From assembly GCA_013349295.1 (NCBI GenBank), contig DUZW01000023.1, forward strand, positions 1 through 53,068: 53,068 bases of DNA, given 5' to 3'. The translations under genes and the position numbers were made by a program. Within the stretch, counting starts at the first letter, position 1. Each line of letters starts with the position of its first letter. This document shows positions 25,898 through 35,280 of this stretch, piece after piece. The notes under the pieces are model-generated. The model worked only from the letters and a program-made list of their open reading frames with translations. It did not search any database and was not told the origin of the DNA. Source of the DNA: Deltaproteobacteria bacterium (GTDB lineage Bacteria; Desulfobacterota; Desulfobulbia; Desulfobulbales; Desulfurivibrionaceae).

Positions 25898-27310
25898 TCA
25901 CTTCAAGACATACCGGTTCTTGCCGCCCTGCTTGGCCTCGTACATGTTCTGATCGGCACGCTCCAGCAAGGCCTGCTCGCTTTCGCCCGCGCGGTATTGG
26001 GTTACGCCGATGCTCACGGTTTTTCGCACCGTTTCCCCAGGGTTCGGTTGAAAAATCTCCCCGGCAAAACGAGACCTGATCCGCTCCGCCACCACCGTCG
26101 CCTCCTCACCGCTGGTCTCCGGCAGGATGATGGTGAATTCCTCCCCGCCGTATCTGCAGGGAACATCATTAACCCGAAGCGAGTCAGCGATCACCCGACC
26201 CAACCGAGCCAGTACCCGGTCGCCATCCGCATGCCCGTATGTGTCGTTATGGTGTTTGAAATTGTCGATATCAAGGAGAAGAAGGGAAAGGGGATGATTA
26301 TGCCGGTTGGCCCGCTCCACCTCGAGCTGCAGGTGGCTGTTGAAGTACCGCTTATTAAAAAGTCTGGTCAACTCATCAACCAGACTGAGTTCCTTGTAAC
26401 GGCGCTCACTTTCAGCCAGGGCCTTTTCTGCCTTGACCCGTTCGGTGACATCGGTGATATGTTCGACAATCCCAAGAAGGTCCCCGCCCGGCCCCTTGAA
26501 AGGAGTGGAAATAATACTGTAATAGAAGGTCTTCCCATCCGGGCCTTCCCTTTCTATCTCGCTTTCAATGCGTTTTTCCCCTTTTCTGATCCGCTGCAAA
26601 GGACATTCGTCGGTATTGCACAGGCATGAGTGAAAAATCTCATAACAATTCTGATTCTGCGCCTTCTCCCGGCCCACTCCGGCCATGCGCAAAAAAGAAT
26701 CGTTGCAGCGCAAAAGATTGAAGTGCTTGTCCACCAGGAGAATGCCCCCGGCAACGGTCTTGAATATCTGGTTGATCTCGATGTAGGCCTGCTCCGCCTC
26801 CATGGCCATGGCATTGGCCCGGCTCAAGGCCTCTTCCAACTGGAGGTTGTTGTCTACCAGCTCTTCCTGGATTTTGGCCAGGGCCAGATCAGCCTCTTCC
26901 CGCGCCAGACAATCCCGCACATGCTTGAAAGCAGCTGACAACCAAAGATCAAGCACCTTCTTTTCAACGGGCTTGGCCATGAAAAAATTGACCCCGGCGG
27001 CAATGGCCGTGGCAATATCCTCGGGGCTGTCCTTGCCGGAAATCATCAGGATGGTGAGATATTTCCCCCGTTCCGAGGCGCAAAATATCCTGGAGAGCTC
27101 CAGTCCGTCCATGTCCGGCAGCACCCAGTCCAAGAGAATAAGCTGGGGGAAACCCGCGACAAAAGCCGCCACGGCCGAAGCGCCGGTGGAGCAGACAATG
27201 GCGGTATACCCCTGGCTTTCCACGATCTTTTGCAAAAAATCACAGACGATCGGGTCATCTTCGACAATCAGGGCGGTGAACCCTGTTTTTTCCTGCGTAG
27301 ACTCTCTCAA
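25898..27310 (-). CDS. Response regulator with PAS and GGDEF domains, probable diguanylate cyclase
   Basis: A 470-aa protein. The receiver domain (about residues 12-130) has LIVEDDPIVCDFL, the phospho-acceptor Asp in LILLDWVLPDMDGLEL and Lys in FMAKPVEKK. A short coiled coil leads to a PAS domain (about 180-290; NQIFKTVAGGILLVDKHFN). The C-terminal GGDEF domain has LARLGRVIADSLR and an intact active site CRYGGEEFTIILPE, so it should make cyclic di-GMP. The partner kinase is not adjacent. Confidence 0.93.
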   Translation of the reverse strand: MRESTQEKTGFTALIVEDDPIVCDFLQKIVESQGYTAIVCSTGASAVAAFVAGFPQLILLDWVLPDMDGLELSRIFCASERGKYLTILMISGKDSPEDIATAIAAGVNFFMAKPVEKKVLDLWLSAAFKHVRDCLAREEADLALAKIQEELVDNNLQLEEALSRANAMAMEAEQAYIEINQIFKTVAGGILLVDKHFNLLRCNDSFLRMAGVGREKAQNQNCYEIFHSCLCNTDECPLQRIRKGEKRIESEIEREGPDGKTFYYSIISTPFKGPGGDLLGIVEHITDVTERVKAEKALAESERRYKELSLVDELTRLFNKRYFNSHLQLEVERANRHNHPLSLLLLDIDNFKHHNDTYGHADGDRVLARLGRVIADSLRVNDVPCRYGGEEFTIILPETSGEEATVVAERIRSRFAGEIFQPNPGETVRKTVSIGVTQYRAGESEQALLERADQNMYEAKQGGKNRYVLK

Positions 27311-27417
27311 GAGGGCTACTCCGCTGATTTTCCCGGCTGTATCCCGCCGGACCCTAGCCTTTCTTTTTTTATAAAGTATAGCAAAAATATCTGGTTGGTC
27401 TTATAAAATACACAAAA

Positions 27418-28407
27418 TCAACTCTCTGCCAAGGCCAATTCGATCAGGCGGTCGAGCAGGGCCGGGAAAGGCAAGCCGTGAGCTGCGGCCGCCTGAGGCA
27501 ACAGACTGGTCGGGGTCATCCCCGGAATGGTGTTGGTCTCAAGAACATAGATGCCATCGGCGGCAATAATCATGTCCGTCCGGCTGTACCCCTTAAGCTG
27601 CAAAGCCCGGTGCGCGGCCAGCGCGATCGCCTGAGCCCTGGCTGTTACCTCGGGCGGCAACTCCGCCGGGCAAACCTCACGGGAAGCGCCCGGCTGATAT
27701 TTGGCCTGATAATCAAAAAAGGCATACTCCGCGCCTGGGATAATCTCGACGATGGGCAGGGCGGTAAGTTCCTTGTTGCCAAGCACCCCGCCGGTGATCT
27801 CCCGGCCCCGCACATACTGTTCAACCATCACCTCGCTGTCATAGGTAAAAGCCTTGATCAGCCCCTGGGCCAGTTCTTCCTCGCTCCGAGCCAGACTCAT
27901 CCCCAGACTGGAGCCCTGGCGGATGGGCTTGATGACCACGGGCAAAGAAAGCCGCTCCAGTAAACGGTGTGGGTTTTCATGATCTGCCGGCTGCGCCATC
28001 TCCCAAGGCGCCACGGTGAGCCCGGCCTGCTGGTAGAGGATCTTGGCCAGATTCTTGTCCATGGCCAGGGCGGAGCCCAAAACCCCTGCCCCCTGATAGG
28101 GAATCCCCAAGAGATCGAGAAAGCCCTGCATGGAGCCGTCTTCACCCAAAGGGCCATGGAGCAGGATAAAGGCCATGTCGATCTTTTCGGCATCCGCCGC
28201 CAACTGAGCCAGATCCGTAGCCGGATCGTAGCGGCGAACCTCATATTTTTCTGGGCTGAGCGCCTTTTCCACCCCTTTGGCCCCGGCCAGCGAAACCTCT
28301 CTTTCGCCGGATTTACCCCCGGCGATAAGGGCAAGACGGATCTTACACCCACCGGGCATTAGTTTCGTTTGAGCAGACAAGCTGCTCAACTCAGCTTTAT
28401 TTTCCAT
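27418..28407 (-). CDS. ddl: D-alanine--D-alanine ligase
   Basis: A 329-aa ATP-grasp enzyme joining two D-Ala for peptidoglycan precursors. Motifs are AGGKSGEREVSLAGAKGV, LLHGPLGEDGSMQGFLDLL, PVVIKPIRQGSSLGMSLA, VEQYVRGREITGGVLG and the metal-binding VLETNTIPGMTPTSLLP. The ATG at 28407 is preferred; a later Met at 28359 also fits, and the frame runs upstream to 28497 without support. It stands alone, divergent from the FAD-linked oxidase. Confidence 0.93.
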   Translation of the reverse strand: MENKAELSSLSAQTKLMPGGCKIRLALIAGGKSGEREVSLAGAKGVEKALSPEKYEVRRYDPATDLAQLAADAEKIDMAFILLHGPLGEDGSMQGFLDLLGIPYQGAGVLGSALAMDKNLAKILYQQAGLTVAPWEMAQPADHENPHRLLERLSLPVVIKPIRQGSSLGMSLARSEEELAQGLIKAFTYDSEVMVEQYVRGREITGGVLGNKELTALPIVEIIPGAEYAFFDYQAKYQPGASREVCPAELPPEVTARAQAIALAAHRALQLKGYSRTDMIIAADGIYVLETNTIPGMTPTSLLPQAAAAHGLPFPALLDRLIELALAES

Positions 28408-28581
28408 AGCTTTTTTCCGAATAGTTGCGTACTGAATTGTAAAGGACCATGCTGCCAAAGTGGAAGCTGGATAAAAATGACAACGGTTGCCGAACACGTA
28501 TCCTTATAATAACTTCCCTCTTTATTTTGTAGGGATTTCTACAGTCAAACGGAAAAAGAGCAGCCAGGCAAAAAACAAGGA

Positions 28582-29982
28582 ATGGACCAACACACCATCA
28601 AGCAACTGCGGGAGATTGTCGGTCAGGATCAGGTAACCACAGTGCCGGAAGAGCTGGCCTGTTACTCCTATGACGCCACCGGCCAGGAATATCCTCCCGC
28701 TGCCGTGGCCTTTCCCGGCTCCACCGAAGAAGTTTGCCGCATCATGGCGCTCGCCTCCGCCACCCCATTTTCCGTGGTGCCACGGGGAGCAGGCACCGGC
28801 ATGACCGGCGGGTCCTTGCCGGTGGCGGGCGGCCTGGTCATGGTCATGAGCCGGCTGAACCGGATCCTTGAAATCGACCGGGACAATCAGATCGGAATAG
28901 TTGAACCAGGGGTCATCACCGGAGATTTGCGCACAGAGGCGGACAAACACGGTCTCTATTACCCGCCGGACCCTGCCAGTCTGAAATTCTGCACCATGGG
29001 CGGCAATGTCGCCGAATGCGCCGGCGGCCCCAGCGCCGTGAAGTATGGGGTCACCCGCGATTATGTCCTGGGCTTGGAAGCGGTGTTGCCCGACGGCCGG
29101 ATCATCCACACCGGGGTCAGAACCGCCAAAGGGGTGGTGGGCTACGATCTCACCCGTTTGCTGGTGGGCTCCGAAGGAACCCTGGCCATCATCACCAAGA
29201 TCACGGTCAAGCTCCTCCCCGCCCCTGAATCCCGCTCCACCCTGCTGGTTCTCTGTCACACCATGGTCGAAGCGACCAGTCTGGTGGCAAGGATTCTCGC
29301 CCGCCATACCCCCTGCACCCTGGAATACATGGACCGAACCGCCCTCTCTATTGTCCGGGACAAGCTGCCCATCCCCTTGCCCGAAGAAGCCGGGGCGCTG
29401 CTCCTGATCGAACTTGACGGCCAAAAAGATGCCGTGCCCCTTGCCACCCACCAGCTTACCGAGTTTTTACAGACCCAGCCGGGAATCATCCAGAGCCGCA
29501 CCGCCGAAAACCATGCGGAGGCCGAGCAACTTTGGGCAGCACGCCGCGCCATCTCGCCTGCGGCCTTCAGCCTCAAGCCCCACAAGATGAGCGAAGACGT
29601 GGTGGTGCCGCGCACAAGGTTGCCGGAACTGGTCTCCTGCACGGAACGATTAAACCAGGAGCTCGGGGTGGTCGTCTTCACCTTTGGCCACGCCGGAGAC
29701 GGCAATATCCATGTCAATATCATGCTGGACAGGAATATCCCGCAAGAGGTGCAGCAGGCCAATACCGCCAAGCTGCTTCTTTTTGAGGAGGTGCTGCGGT
29801 TGGGCGGCACTCTGTCCGGCGAACACGGCATCGGCCTGACCAAGGCCCCTTATCTGGACATGGAACTTGACCCGCCGACCATGGAGCTCATGCAACAGAT
29901 CAAAAACCTTTTTGACCCGCACAACATTCTCAACCCGGGCAAGATCTTTCCTCCCCAGGGTGCGCCGGAAAAAAATATTTGA
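28582..29982 (+). CDS. FAD-linked oxidase of the GlcD / D-lactate dehydrogenase family
   Basis: A 466-aa flavoenzyme with an FAD_binding_4 domain and an FAD-oxidase C-terminal domain. FAD-binding segments are VVPRGAGTGMTGGSLPVAGG and MGGNVAECAGGPSAVKYGVT. The C-terminal active region has FGHAGDGNIHVNIM and SGEHGIGLTKAPYL. It probably oxidises D-lactate or glycolate; the substrate cannot be read. A Cys-rich GlcF-type partner is not next to it. AAGGA touches the ATG directly, which is an unusually short ribosome spacing; the conserved N-terminus still supports this start. Confidence 0.9.
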   Translation: MDQHTIKQLREIVGQDQVTTVPEELACYSYDATGQEYPPAAVAFPGSTEEVCRIMALASATPFSVVPRGAGTGMTGGSLPVAGGLVMVMSRLNRILEIDRDNQIGIVEPGVITGDLRTEADKHGLYYPPDPASLKFCTMGGNVAECAGGPSAVKYGVTRDYVLGLEAVLPDGRIIHTGVRTAKGVVGYDLTRLLVGSEGTLAIITKITVKLLPAPESRSTLLVLCHTMVEATSLVARILARHTPCTLEYMDRTALSIVRDKLPIPLPEEAGALLLIELDGQKDAVPLATHQLTEFLQTQPGIIQSRTAENHAEAEQLWAARRAISPAAFSLKPHKMSEDVVVPRTRLPELVSCTERLNQELGVVVFTFGHAGDGNIHVNIMLDRNIPQEVQQANTAKLLLFEEVLRLGGTLSGEHGIGLTKAPYLDMELDPPTMELMQQIKNLFDPHNILNPGKIFPPQGAPEKNI

Positions 29983-30008
29983 CAATCAGAGCACTGATCG
30001 GCTATATA
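29979..30008 (+). promoter_or_regulatory. Candidate promoter of rpsU, overlapping the preceding stop codon
   Basis: TTGACA at 29979-29984 shares bases with the TGA of the oxidase gene; an 18-bp spacer leads to TATATA (30003-30008). It would give rpsU a 5' leader of about 200 nt. Confidence 0.5.
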
Positions 30009-30215
30009 AACGGTTTCTCTTTAAGCCGTTGAAGTTAAGATAATATCGATACAGTGGATGGTAAAAACGGCATAAAGAGCTATAGAGAAATAATCAGCAA
30101 GGCAGAGATTATTTCCTAACGGCTCCTAAAAATCTGCGCCATTTCAACTCGTTCTGAAACAGGCGTTGGCTGAAAATTCTGAAACGTACGTTGCAACCCG
30201 CATACTGGAGAGATC

Positions 30216-30410
30216 ATGATTGAAATAGAAGTAAGAGGGGATATCGAACAGGCGATCCGACTGCTCAAGAAAAAGATGCAGCTCGATGGGATGAAAAAAG
30301 AACTCAAACGCCGCGAGTACTACGAAAAACCCAGCGCCAAACGCCGTCGCAAGCAAGCCGAGTCCAAACGGAAACTCCGCAAGCTCATGATGCGCACCGA
30401 GCGCGATTAA
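30216..30410 (+). CDS. rpsU: 30S ribosomal protein S21
   Basis: A 64-aa, very basic protein. It starts MIEIEVRGDIEQAIRLLKKK and ends with an Arg/Lys-rich tail (RRRKQAESKRKLRKLM), as S21 does. S21 sits on the 30S platform and assists initiation. GGAGAG lies 6 bp before the ATG. A tyrosine recombinase gene follows 43 bp downstream. Confidence 0.96.
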   Translation: MIEIEVRGDIEQAIRLLKKKMQLDGMKKELKRREYYEKPSAKRRRKQAESKRKLRKLMMRTERD

Positions 30411-30453
30411 ATTGCCGTTCTTCCTCGTTGGTTCGTTGACTTCCATTGGATAG

Positions 30454-31446
30454 ATGAACAGCAAACGAGGGAAACCTGCAGATAATTATCCACGCTCCGA
30501 CCGGGTCAGGCCTCAAACGCCTAATTCTTCCTCTCCACCCGGCGGAGCGTCTTTTTTTTCCGAGTCTTTTCTCGATCAGTTTCTCCAGTACCTTACGCTG
30601 GAACGCCGCCTGGCCGCCAACACCATCTTGGCCTACCAGGCTGACCTTGCCGCCTTCCTTGATTTTCTCCGCCCGCACCGCCTCACCCAGCTTGCCGAGA
30701 TTGACGCCGGCCATATCCGCGCCTATCTGACCCATTGCCATGCCCAAGGCATCTCCCACCGAAGCAATGCCCGTCGGATCTCCTCGTTACGCGCTTTTTT
30801 CAGGTTTCTCCTGGCGGAAAAACTCATCGACACCGATCCCTGCTCCATCCTGGATCTGCCCAAACCGGGTCGCCCGCTTCCCAAGGTACTCACCATCCCC
30901 GAAGTGAACCTGCTTCTTGCCCCCCCGACCAACAACAATTCCCTGGCCTTGCGCAATAACGCCATGCTGCACCTGCTTTACGCCACCGGCATGCGGGTCT
31001 CGGAATTGGTCAATCTGCCCCTTGCCGGAGTCAATCTCATGGGCGGCTATGTCCGGGTTTTCGGCAAAGGCTCCAAGGAACGGCTCATCCCCTTTGGCGA
31101 GGCGGCCCGCGAATATCTCAAGCTTTACACCAGGGATGCCCGCCCTCGAATCCTCAAAAAAAGAACCAGCGACCTCCTCTTTGTCACCGGACACGGCAAG
31201 GGCATGACCCGGTTGCGTTTTTGGCAGATCGTGCAGCAGAGTGCGCGGTTGGCCGGAATCACCAAAAAAATCAGCCCCCACATGCTCCGCCACTCCTTTG
31301 CCACCCACCTGCTGGAACATGGCGCGGATCTTCGCTCCGTGCAGATGATGCTGGGCCATGCCGACATCGCCACCACCCAGATTTACACCCATGTGGACAG
31401 CAACCGACTCAAAACCGCCCACCAGAAATTCCACCCCAGGGGCTGA
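30454..31446 (+). CDS. Xer-type tyrosine recombinase
   Basis: A 330-aa site-specific recombinase of the XerC/XerD group, which resolves chromosome dimers. An N-terminal SAM-like DNA-binding domain (about residues 42-125) is preceded by about 40 unusual polar residues. The catalytic domain has [11 protein letters not shown] (Arg), [19 protein letters not shown] (His, Arg), [17 protein letters not shown] (His, Tyr). It lies in core genes next to rpsU, not at an integrated element, so housekeeping XerC/D is more likely than an island integrase. The ribosome site is weak. Confidence 0.9.
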   Translation: MNSKRGKPADNYPRSDRVRPQTPNSSSPPGGASFFSESFLDQFLQYLTLERRLAANTILAYQADLAAFLDFLRPHRLTQLAEIDAGHIRAYLTHCHAQGISHRSNARRISSLRAFFRFLLAEKLIDTDPCSILDLPKPGRPLPKVLTIPEVNLLLAPPTNNNSLALRNNAMLHLLYATGMRVSELVNLPLAGVNLMGGYVRVFGKGSKERLIPFGEAAREYLKLYTRDARPRILKKRTSDLLFVTGHGKGMTRLRFWQIVQQSARLAGITKKISPHMLRHSFATHLLEHGADLRSVQMMLGHADIATTQIYTHVDSNRLKTAHQKFHPRG

Positions 31447-31755
31447 GCCGTCGTTCAAAAGCTGTCACCATGGAATCCAGCCATAGCGTTATGGTAAGCA
31501 GTAACGAAATGGTCACGGCAACCAAGATTTTGTATCGATTCCTAAATGTCATTGCTCACTGGGGATGATCGTCTATAATCATTCCAAGCGGGTGTCCTTG
31601 CGGCATGGCATCTTCACCGACTTTTTTTGCCACGAAACTTATGCCAAGTTTACCCAGAGACATCACTTTTCGCGTTTTTTTGTTTTCTTCACGGGGAATT
31701 CTCCCCGATTTTCCCGGACAAAAACATCCTCCGAGAAACAGAGGCCTTACAAAAT
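31447..31755. promoter_or_regulatory. 309-bp gap with a promoter for the DHH-CBS-polymerase gene
   Basis: A perfect TATAAT (31574-31579) lies 16 bp after TTGCTC (31552-31557), giving a plausible plus-strand promoter and a leader of about 170 nt. The leader contains a GC-rich palindrome CGGGGAATTCTCCCCG near 31693. Nothing else is recognised. Confidence 0.45.
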
Positions 31756-34425
31756 ATGGAAGTTATCACCACCCATATCAACTCCGATTTTGACGGCCTG
31801 GCCTCCATGATCGCCGCAAGCAAGCTTTATCCCGAAGCGGTGCTGGCCTTTTCCGGCTCCCAGGAAAAAAACCTCCGCGACTTCCTCGCCCAATCGGTGC
31901 AATACCACTACACCTTCCAACGGCTTAAAAACATCCCGCAGGAAAATATCCAGCGACTCATCTTGGTGGATACCCGCCAGGCCTCACGCATCGGCGCCTT
32001 TGCCCAATGCCTGAATAACCCGGACCTGGACATCCACCTGTATGACCACCATCCCGATGCCCCCGATGACCTGCACGGTTCGGTGGAACACGTCCGACAG
32101 GTGGGCTCCACCACCACCATCTTTGTCCGGCTTTTCCGGGAAAAAGGCGTGCAGCTCTCCCAGGAAGAGGCCACGCTCATGGCCATGGCGATCTATGAGG
32201 ATACCGGCTCATTCGCCTTTGACACCACCAGTCCGGAAGATCTTGAGGCAGCGGCCTGGCTGCTTGCCCAGGGCGCCAACCTCAACATCATCTCCCAATT
32301 CATCGCCCAGGAACTCACCAGCAAGGAAGTAACCCAGCTCCATGCCCTGATCAAATCCGCCACCACCTACACCATGCGGGGCATTGACATTGTGGTGGCC
32401 AAGATAGAACTACCCGAATATATTGATGAATTTTCAGTTATTGTCCGGCGTTTCATGGTAATGGAGAACCTGGACACCCTGTTCGCCCTTACCCACATGG
32501 ATGGACGAACCCATCTCATCGCCCGCAGCCGCATCCCGGAAGTGAACGTCGGCGCCATTGCCCGTGATTTCGGGGGCGGCGGCCATGCCTCGGCCGCCTC
32601 GGCCACCATCAAGGATCTCACCCTGATCGAGGCGGAAGAAAGGCTGATCCAGCTCCTGCACAAGCATGTTCGGCCCCAGCGGTTGGCCAGTGAGCTCATG
32701 TCCTCTCCGGTGATCTCCGGCCCGCCGACGCTTACGATCAACGGGGCCGACGAGCTGCTCAACCGCTATAACATCACGGTGCTGTTGATCGTTAATGCAG
32801 CGCACGAAGCAATCGGCCTCATCTCCCGTCTGGTTGTGGGTAAATCCATCCACCTGGGGCTAGGGAACTCCCCGGTGAGCGATTACATGACCACCGATTT
32901 CGCCACCCTGCCCCCCACAGCCACCTTGGCCGATATCCAGGAACTCATCATCGAACACCGCCAGCGCTTTATCCCGGTGGTGGAAAACGGCGTGGTCAGG
33001 GGGGTCATTACCCGCACCGATCTCCTCCACCTGCTGGTCAACGATCCGTCCCACATCCCACGCCGGCTGCTGGCCGATACCGATCAACCCTCCACTACCC
33101 GCAACCGCAACCTGGGCGGCCTGATGGCGGAGGTCTTGAACCGCGAAATCATCCTCCTCCTGCAAACCCTCGGCGAGGCGGCGCAAGAGACCGGCTGCCA
33201 CGCCTATGCGGTGGGCGGATTTGTTCGCGACCTGCTGCTGCACATCAAAAACCTGGATCTGGATGTGGTCATTGAGGGCGATGGCCTGGCCTATGCTAAA
33301 AAACTTGGCAAAAAGCTGGGAGGCACGGTGCGGACCCATGAAAAATTCGGCACCGCCGTGGTAAAACTGCCCAACGGCCTCAAAATCGATATTGCCACCG
33401 CCCGTCTGGAATACTACGAATATCCGGCCGCCATGCCCACCGTGGAGCTGAGTTCCATCAAGCTCGACCTCTACCGCCGCGATTTCACGATCAATGCCAT
33501 GGCCATCCACCTCAACCCCGACACCTTCGGCACCCTGGTGGATTTTTTCAACTGCCAGAACGACCTGAAAGACCGGCAGATCAGAATCCTGCACAACCTG
33601 AGCTTTGTCGAAGACCCCACCCGAATCTTCCGCGCCATCCGCTTCGAGCAACGCATGGACTTCAAGATCGGCAAGCACACGGAAAAACTCATTAAAAACG
33701 CAGTGAAAATGGAGCTTTTCGACCGCTTCTTCGGCCACCGTTTTTTCAACGAACTCACCATCATCCTCTCCGAGGAGAATCCCCTCCCTGCCCTAAGTCG
33801 CATGGCGGATCTCGGCCTGCTCAAGTTTCTCCATCCAACCCTGCGCATCGACCCGAAGCTCAGCCTGATTCTGGAGGAAACCCGGCAGGCCCTGGCCTGG
33901 CGGCGGCTCCTTTACCTTGACGAACCATGCCGGCAATGGCTGGTCTATCTCCTCGCCCTCATGACCAGTCTTTCCGTTCGAGAGGCGGATACCTTTTGCG
34001 AACGCTTTGAAGTGCCGCCACGCCACAGACAAGCCCTTCTCCGGGAAAAAATCGCGACCAGCCGGATTGCCGTACTCATGAAACGCGCCATGCCGGAAAG
34101 CCCCAGCGCATTGTATCACCTGCTCAAGGAGCTTTCCCCCGAGGGGCTTCTCCATCTCATGGGGCTTATGAAGAAAAAATCCTGCAAAAAAGCCATCTCA
34201 CTCTTCGTTACGGACTGGAGCCAACTGAAACCGGAAACCGACGGCAACGACCTTGAAAAAATGGGCTACCGACCGGGCCCGCTCTATGGTACCATCCTCC
34301 GCCGCTTGCTTGACGCACGGCTGGATGGCCTGGTCCTCGACCGGGCCACCGAAACCGCCTTCATCAAAGACCATTATCCTCTTCCGGATCAAGGAAATCA
34401 GACCGCCGCCCATGGACATCAATAA
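31756..34425 (+). CDS. DHH-CBS-CBS-tRNA nucleotidyltransferase/poly(A) polymerase fusion
   Basis: An 889-aa multidomain protein. Residues 1-310: DHH/DHHA1 phosphoesterase domain (THINSDFDGLASMIAA, DTRQ, YDHHPDA, and the Gly/His motif DFGGGGHASAASATI). About 315-440: two CBS domains. From about 460: class II nucleotidyltransferase head (YAVGGFVRDLLL, NLDLDVVIEGDG), RRDFTINAMA, and EDPTRIFRAIRFEQR, as in CCA-adding enzymes. The ATG at 31756 begins the DHH motif region; the upstream frame lacks homology. Such fusions occur in deltaproteobacteria and Aquificota. The head probably adds CC, A or CCA to tRNA; the DHH part may degrade short RNA or a nucleotide second messenger. It overlaps the next gene by 14 bp. 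Confidence 0.92.
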   Translation: MEVITTHINSDFDGLASMIAASKLYPEAVLAFSGSQEKNLRDFLAQSVQYHYTFQRLKNIPQENIQRLILVDTRQASRIGAFAQCLNNPDLDIHLYDHHPDAPDDLHGSVEHVRQVGSTTTIFVRLFREKGVQLSQEEATLMAMAIYEDTGSFAFDTTSPEDLEAAAWLLAQGANLNIISQFIAQELTSKEVTQLHALIKSATTYTMRGIDIVVAKIELPEYIDEFSVIVRRFMVMENLDTLFALTHMDGRTHLIARSRIPEVNVGAIARDFGGGGHASAASATIKDLTLIEAEERLIQLLHKHVRPQRLASELMSSPVISGPPTLTINGADELLNRYNITVLLIVNAAHEAIGLISRLVVGKSIHLGLGNSPVSDYMTTDFATLPPTATLADIQELIIEHRQRFIPVVENGVVRGVITRTDLLHLLVNDPSHIPRRLLADTDQPSTTRNRNLGGLMAEVLNREIILLLQTLGEAAQETGCHAYAVGGFVRDLLLHIKNLDLDVVIEGDGLAYAKKLGKKLGGTVRTHEKFGTAVVKLPNGLKIDIATARLEYYEYPAAMPTVELSSIKLDLYRRDFTINAMAIHLNPDTFGTLVDFFNCQNDLKDRQIRILHNLSFVEDPTRIFRAIRFEQRMDFKIGKHTEKLIKNAVKMELFDRFFGHRFFNELTIILSEENPLPALSRMADLGLLKFLHPTLRIDPKLSLILEETRQALAWRRLLYLDEPCRQWLVYLLALMTSLSVREADTFCERFEVPPRHRQALLREKIATSRIAVLMKRAMPESPSALYHLLKELSPEGLLHLMGLMKKKSCKKAISLFVTDWSQLKPETDGNDLEKMGYRPGPLYGTILRRLLDARLDGLVLDRATETAFIKDHYPLPDQGNQTAAHGHQ

Positions 34426-35035
34426 ACTCATTCAGGAAATTGCCATCCTGGCCCCCCCGTTTTTGCTGGCCCTCACACTCCACGAATTTGCCCACGGTTT
34501 CATCGCCTACAAACTTGGCGACCCCACCGCGCAACGATTGGGAAGACTCAGCCTGAATCCGCTGAAACATCTCGACCCCCTCGGGGTGCTGGCTTTCTTG
34601 ATCATGAAGATCGGCTGGGCAAAACCGGTGCCGGTGGATCCCCGCTATTTTAAAAATCCGCGTCAGGGCATGATCTGGGTCTCGCTGGCCGGGGTTTCCG
34701 CCAATCTGCTGCTGGCTGTGACCAGCGGCCTTGCCGCCCGGCTGCTGCTTCCCATCGGTCATTTGCTGCCCACGGCCCTCTTCTTGCCGCTCATCCAGAT
34801 GCTCGCGGCCAGCGTCTGGATCAATGTGATGCTTGCCGTTTTCAATCTGATTCCCATCCCGCCCCTGGACGGCAGTCAGGTGCTCAGCAACCTTCTCCCC
34901 CACAATCTGGCCAGGATTTACGGCAAGCTGGAACCCCTCGGATTTTTCATTCTGCTGGCCCTGTTTTACACCGGCGTCATCCCAAGGATCATGCGCCCCC
35001 TGATCTCCTTTGCCCATGGGTTGATTCTGGGCTGA
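34412..35035 (+). CDS. Site-2 protease family (M50) membrane metalloprotease
   Basis: A 207-aa polytopic membrane protein of the short M50 type. The zinc motif is LTLHEFAHGFIAYKLGDPTA (HExxH), with the third ligand in NLIPIPPLDGSQVLSNLLP. It cleaves proteins within the membrane; its substrate is unknown. The start at 34412 lies inside the end of the upstream fusion gene, so translation is coupled. The frame open to 34253 is not supported. Confidence 0.92.
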   Translation: MDINKLIQEIAILAPPFLLALTLHEFAHGFIAYKLGDPTAQRLGRLSLNPLKHLDPLGVLAFLIMKIGWAKPVPVDPRYFKNPRQGMIWVSLAGVSANLLLAVTSGLAARLLLPIGHLLPTALFLPLIQMLAASVWINVMLAVFNLIPIPPLDGSQVLSNLLPHNLARIYGKLEPLGFFILLALFYTGVIPRIMRPLISFAHGLILG

Positions 35036-35280
35036 AAAATTGGTACTTATTCAGCAAGCACCATACTCTGCTTTTGTCAGCGGCATGCTCGTATAGCCTG
35101 GCCTTATTGTCGGCACTGCGGTACCGTCACACTTTTGGAGGGCCTGCTCGTTTTTTTTCCTTTGGTTGGATAGTGACAAAACTTGTTGCCTGGCCGTCGG
35201 TATCTTCTGTACTGCATTTAATTGCAGGATAACAATAACACCGCACCGTTACAGAGAAAATCCAGACAGGAGTGCGTTGA

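Noticed and set aside
30454..31446. Xer-type recombinase as the integrase of the defence island
   Set aside because: It is 5 kb outside the left repeat, next to rpsU, with core-like composition; a housekeeping XerC/D role is simpler.
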